From positions 1 through 8,470 of the forward strand of contig JADLGT010000025.1 in assembly GCA_020849195.1 (NCBI GenBank): DNA of 8,470 nucleotides, written 5' to 3'. Source of the DNA: Bacteroidia bacterium (GTDB lineage: Bacteria > Bacteroidota > Bacteroidia > JABDFU01). Shown in pieces: positions 7,442 to 8,470 of this stretch. The notes beneath the pieces are model-generated. The model searched no databases, was not told the DNA's origin, and saw only the letters and a program-made list of their open reading frames with translations. How positions within the stretch are numbered: position 1 is the stretch's first letter; each line of letters starts with the position of its first letter. The translations under genes and the position numbers were made by a program.

Positions 7442-7491
7442 AATCTCAATGAGGTACAGATTTCATTGGTACTTGGGGAAATTTTGAGATT
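7442..7491. repeat. Two-tier inverted repeat in the divergent intergenic region
   Basis: Outer arms AATCTCAA (7442-7449) and TTGAGATT (7484-7491) are perfect. Inside them AGGTAC (7452-7457) can pair with GTACTT (7469-7474), with one G-T wobble, around an 11-nt loop. No T-run follows on the plus strand. It is not obviously a terminator and could be an operator or chance. Confidence 0.35.
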
Positions 7492-7606
7492 GAAATTACA
7501 TGGGAAATAAATAAATGAAACTTTTTATTCTTGATGACGTACAAGTGGCATCGAATTGATCGTTATTAAAATCTGTTTTTCTGTATTTCAGCTTGTTAGT
7601 TTTTTT

Positions 7607-7614
7607 TATATTTG
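7607..7614 (+). promoter_or_regulatory. Probable promoter -7 box for the collagen-like gene
   Basis: TATATTTG matches TAnnTTTG exactly and follows a run of eight T residues. Transcription from about 7621 would give a leader of roughly 115 nt that includes the hairpins at 7690-7712. A matching -33 box is not clear. Confidence 0.5.
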
Positions 7615-7689
7615 AAACAGTAGGGGGAGAAAATTAAACACCAGTTTTTATTAGAAATGCAGTGCTCTAATGGTCAAATTATTTTATTC

Positions 7690-7712
7690 AGTCTGCTTGG
7701 AAGCAGACTTCC
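7690..7712 (+). promoter_or_regulatory. Two mutually exclusive hairpins in the leader of the collagen-like gene
   Basis: AGTCTGCTT (7690-7698) and AAGCAGACT (7701-7709) form a perfect inverted repeat, folding as a 7-bp stem with loop TTGGAA. The overlapping GGAAG (7699-7703) and CTTCC (7708-7712) form a second stem with loop CAGA. Both cannot exist together. The element ends 22 nt before the ATG and has no T-run after it, so it is not a standard terminator. A translation or RNA-stability role is possible. Confidence 0.4.
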
Positions 7713-7734
7713 AAAGATTAAAATGAAAAAATAG

Positions 7735-8470
7735 ATGAAACTAAGGTTACTTTATTGCTTATTTCTACTTATGTTATTGAGTGGCACTGTATTTCGTGCC
7801 ATTGCACAGGGTTCCCCGCAGGGTATAAATTATCAGGCCGTTGCACGCGATAATACCGGAAATATACTCGCTAATAAAAATATTAATGTTCGGTTTGAAA
7901 TAACAGGATCCTTAACATTTACCGAACAACATTCTACTACAACTAATAAGTTTTGGCTATTCAATCTTGTAATTGGGAAAGGCACTCAAACTTCGACATC
8001 TTCTTTTTCTGCAATTAACTGGGGATCTGCTCCTCACTTTCTCGAAGTTTTTGTAGATTATAATGGAAGCGGATTTCTGTCACTTGGAAAAACACAGTTG
8101 ATGTCGGTACCTTATGCGTTGTATGCAGGTAATGCACTTCCCGGTGCAACCGGTCCCACAGGAATAGCGGGAACAAATGGAACCAACGGTGCAACGGGTC
8201 CCACCGGCGCAACCGGTCTCACAGGAATTGCAGGAACCAACGGAGCAACGGGTGCCACTGGCGCAACCGGTCTCACAGGAATTGCAGGAACTAACGGTGC
8301 AACAGGTGCAACGGGTCCCACCGGCGCAACTGGTCTCACAGGAATAGCAGGAACTAACGGAACCAACGGAGCAACAGGATCAACAGGTGCAATGGGTCCC
8401 ATCGGCGCAACCGGTCCCACAGGAATAGCAGGAACTAACGGAACCAACGGTGCCACGGGTGCCACAGGTC
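7735..8470 (+). CDS. Collagen-like exported surface protein, 5' part
   Basis: The frame is open from ATG 7735 to the right edge, 245 codons. Residues 1-25 are a signal peptide ([17 protein letters not shown], likely cleavage AIA/Q). Residues about 28-133 form an N-terminal domain common in Bacteroidota surface proteins, opening [17 protein letters not shown] and closing [16 protein letters not shown]. From G137 onward there is uninterrupted Gly-X-Y collagen-like sequence of about 36 triplets, mostly [15 protein letters not shown] and GST. Threonine fills most Y positions, as in bacterial collagens such as BclA where Thr can be glycosylated; that is inference here. Trimer formation is expected from the family. 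The C-terminus, which would show a T9SS sorting or tail domain, lies outside the window. ATG 7735 is preferred because it gives a clean signal peptide; an ATG 12 nt earlier stops after three codons. Confidence 0.9.
   Translation, partial: MKLRLLYCLFLLMLLSGTVFRAIAQGSPQGINYQAVARDNTGNILANKNINVRFEITGSLTFTEQHSTTTNKFWLFNLVIGKGTQTSTSSFSAINWGSAPHFLEVFVDYNGSGFLSLGKTQLMSVPYALYAGNALPGATGPTGIAGTNGTNGATGPTGATGLTGIAGTNGATGATGATGLTGIAGTNGATGATGPTGATGLTGIAGTNGTNGATGSTGAMGPIGATGPTGIAGTNGTNGATGATG
8143..8470 (+). repeat. Gly-X-Y triplet repeats with a longer super-repeat
   Basis: Nine-nucleotide triplet codons are organised in longer blocks that each begin ACAGGAAT(A/T)GC (protein TGIAGTNG). Block starts fall at 8158, 8221, 8275, 8338 and 8419, giving spacings of 63, 54, 63 and 81 nt, all multiples of nine. 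DNA identity between blocks is high, so length change by slippage or recombination is likely. The repeat continues past the right edge. Confidence 0.85.

Larger units (their letters stand above)
7300..7734. other. Divergent intergenic region, 435 nt, with promoters and hairpins
   Basis: This AT-rich gap separates the minus-strand tRNA from the plus-strand collagen-like gene. It contains a TAnnTTTG box toward each side, a two-tier inverted repeat (7442-7491), a pair of alternative hairpins (7690-7712), and a 9-bp direct repeat GATTGAAAT (7426-7434 and 7488-7496). A 14-codon ORF from ATG 7515 (MKLFILDDVQVASN) and a three-codon ORF at 7723 are the only plus-strand ATG frames I noticed. I consider neither an established gene. 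Confidence 0.7.

Noticed and set aside
7515..7559. Small ORF MKLFILDDVQVASN resembling the start of a response regulator
   Set aside because: It has only 14 codons and ends in TGA, with no continuing receiver-domain sequence. The resemblance is too short to support a gene or pseudogene.
8112..8465. Minus-strand ORF of Pro-Val-Ala-Pro repeats
   Set aside because: It is the mirror of the Gly-X-Y collagen codons. The plus-strand frame has a signal peptide and a recognised N-terminal domain, so it is the gene.
8158..8470. Regularly spaced repeats considered as a CRISPR array
   Set aside because: The spacings vary in multiples of nine, the whole stretch is one open frame of Gly-X-Y, and there are no unique spacers.

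Overview
This window looks like a chromosome segment of a member of the Bacteroidota. It encodes a gliding-motility-type C-terminal secretion domain after SprB-like repeats, two tandem TPR/PD40 β-propeller envelope proteins of the kind linked to the type IX secretion system (T9SS), and a collagen-like surface protein with a typical Bacteroidota N-terminal domain. The DNA is AT-rich, the start codons lack Shine-Dalgarno sequences, and two TAnnTTTG boxes of the Bacteroidota -7 type occur in the largest intergenic region. I cannot assign a genus.

Layout. Positions 2-1495 (+) hold the 3' part of a large repeat adhesin that runs off the left edge. It ends in a PKD-like domain and a type-B T9SS sorting domain. 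A near-perfect palindrome (1507-1558) lies between it and the convergent minus-strand genes and probably terminates both directions. Minus-strand genes 1676-2287 (FAH-family metal-dependent hydrolase or decarboxylase) and 2294-3070 (DEDDh exonuclease with an ExoX-like C-terminal module) are 6 nt apart and probably co-transcribed, exonuclease first. Further along the minus strand are two paralogues. The gene at 4859-7189 encodes TPR, five-bladed PD40 propeller, two carboxypeptidase-regulatory-like domains and an OmpA-type peptidoglycan-binding domain, which is the PorE-like order with one extra domain. The gene at 3192-4790 has the same design but stops after the first regulatory-like domain. 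A tRNA-Pro(GGG) gene (7226-7299, minus) lies 36 nt upstream of the larger paralogue on the same strand. A 435-nt divergent intergenic region (7300-7734) then carries a likely promoter for each direction and two hairpin-forming elements. It leads into a plus-strand collagen-like protein (7735 onward) that leaves the right edge inside its Gly-X-Y repeats.

How the genes fit together. The theme is the cell surface. The left-hand adhesin is a predicted T9SS client. The paralogue pair are predicted periplasmic or outer-membrane-associated factors, one with a peptidoglycan anchor and one without. The collagen-like protein is another predicted exported protein. The exonuclease/FAH pair is housekeeping and unrelated. 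I saw no mobile element, CRISPR array or phage gene. The most notable points are the alternating A-B-A-B repeat architecture of the adhesin, the anchored/unanchored paralogue pair behind a tRNA, and the two mutually exclusive hairpins just upstream of the collagen-like gene.
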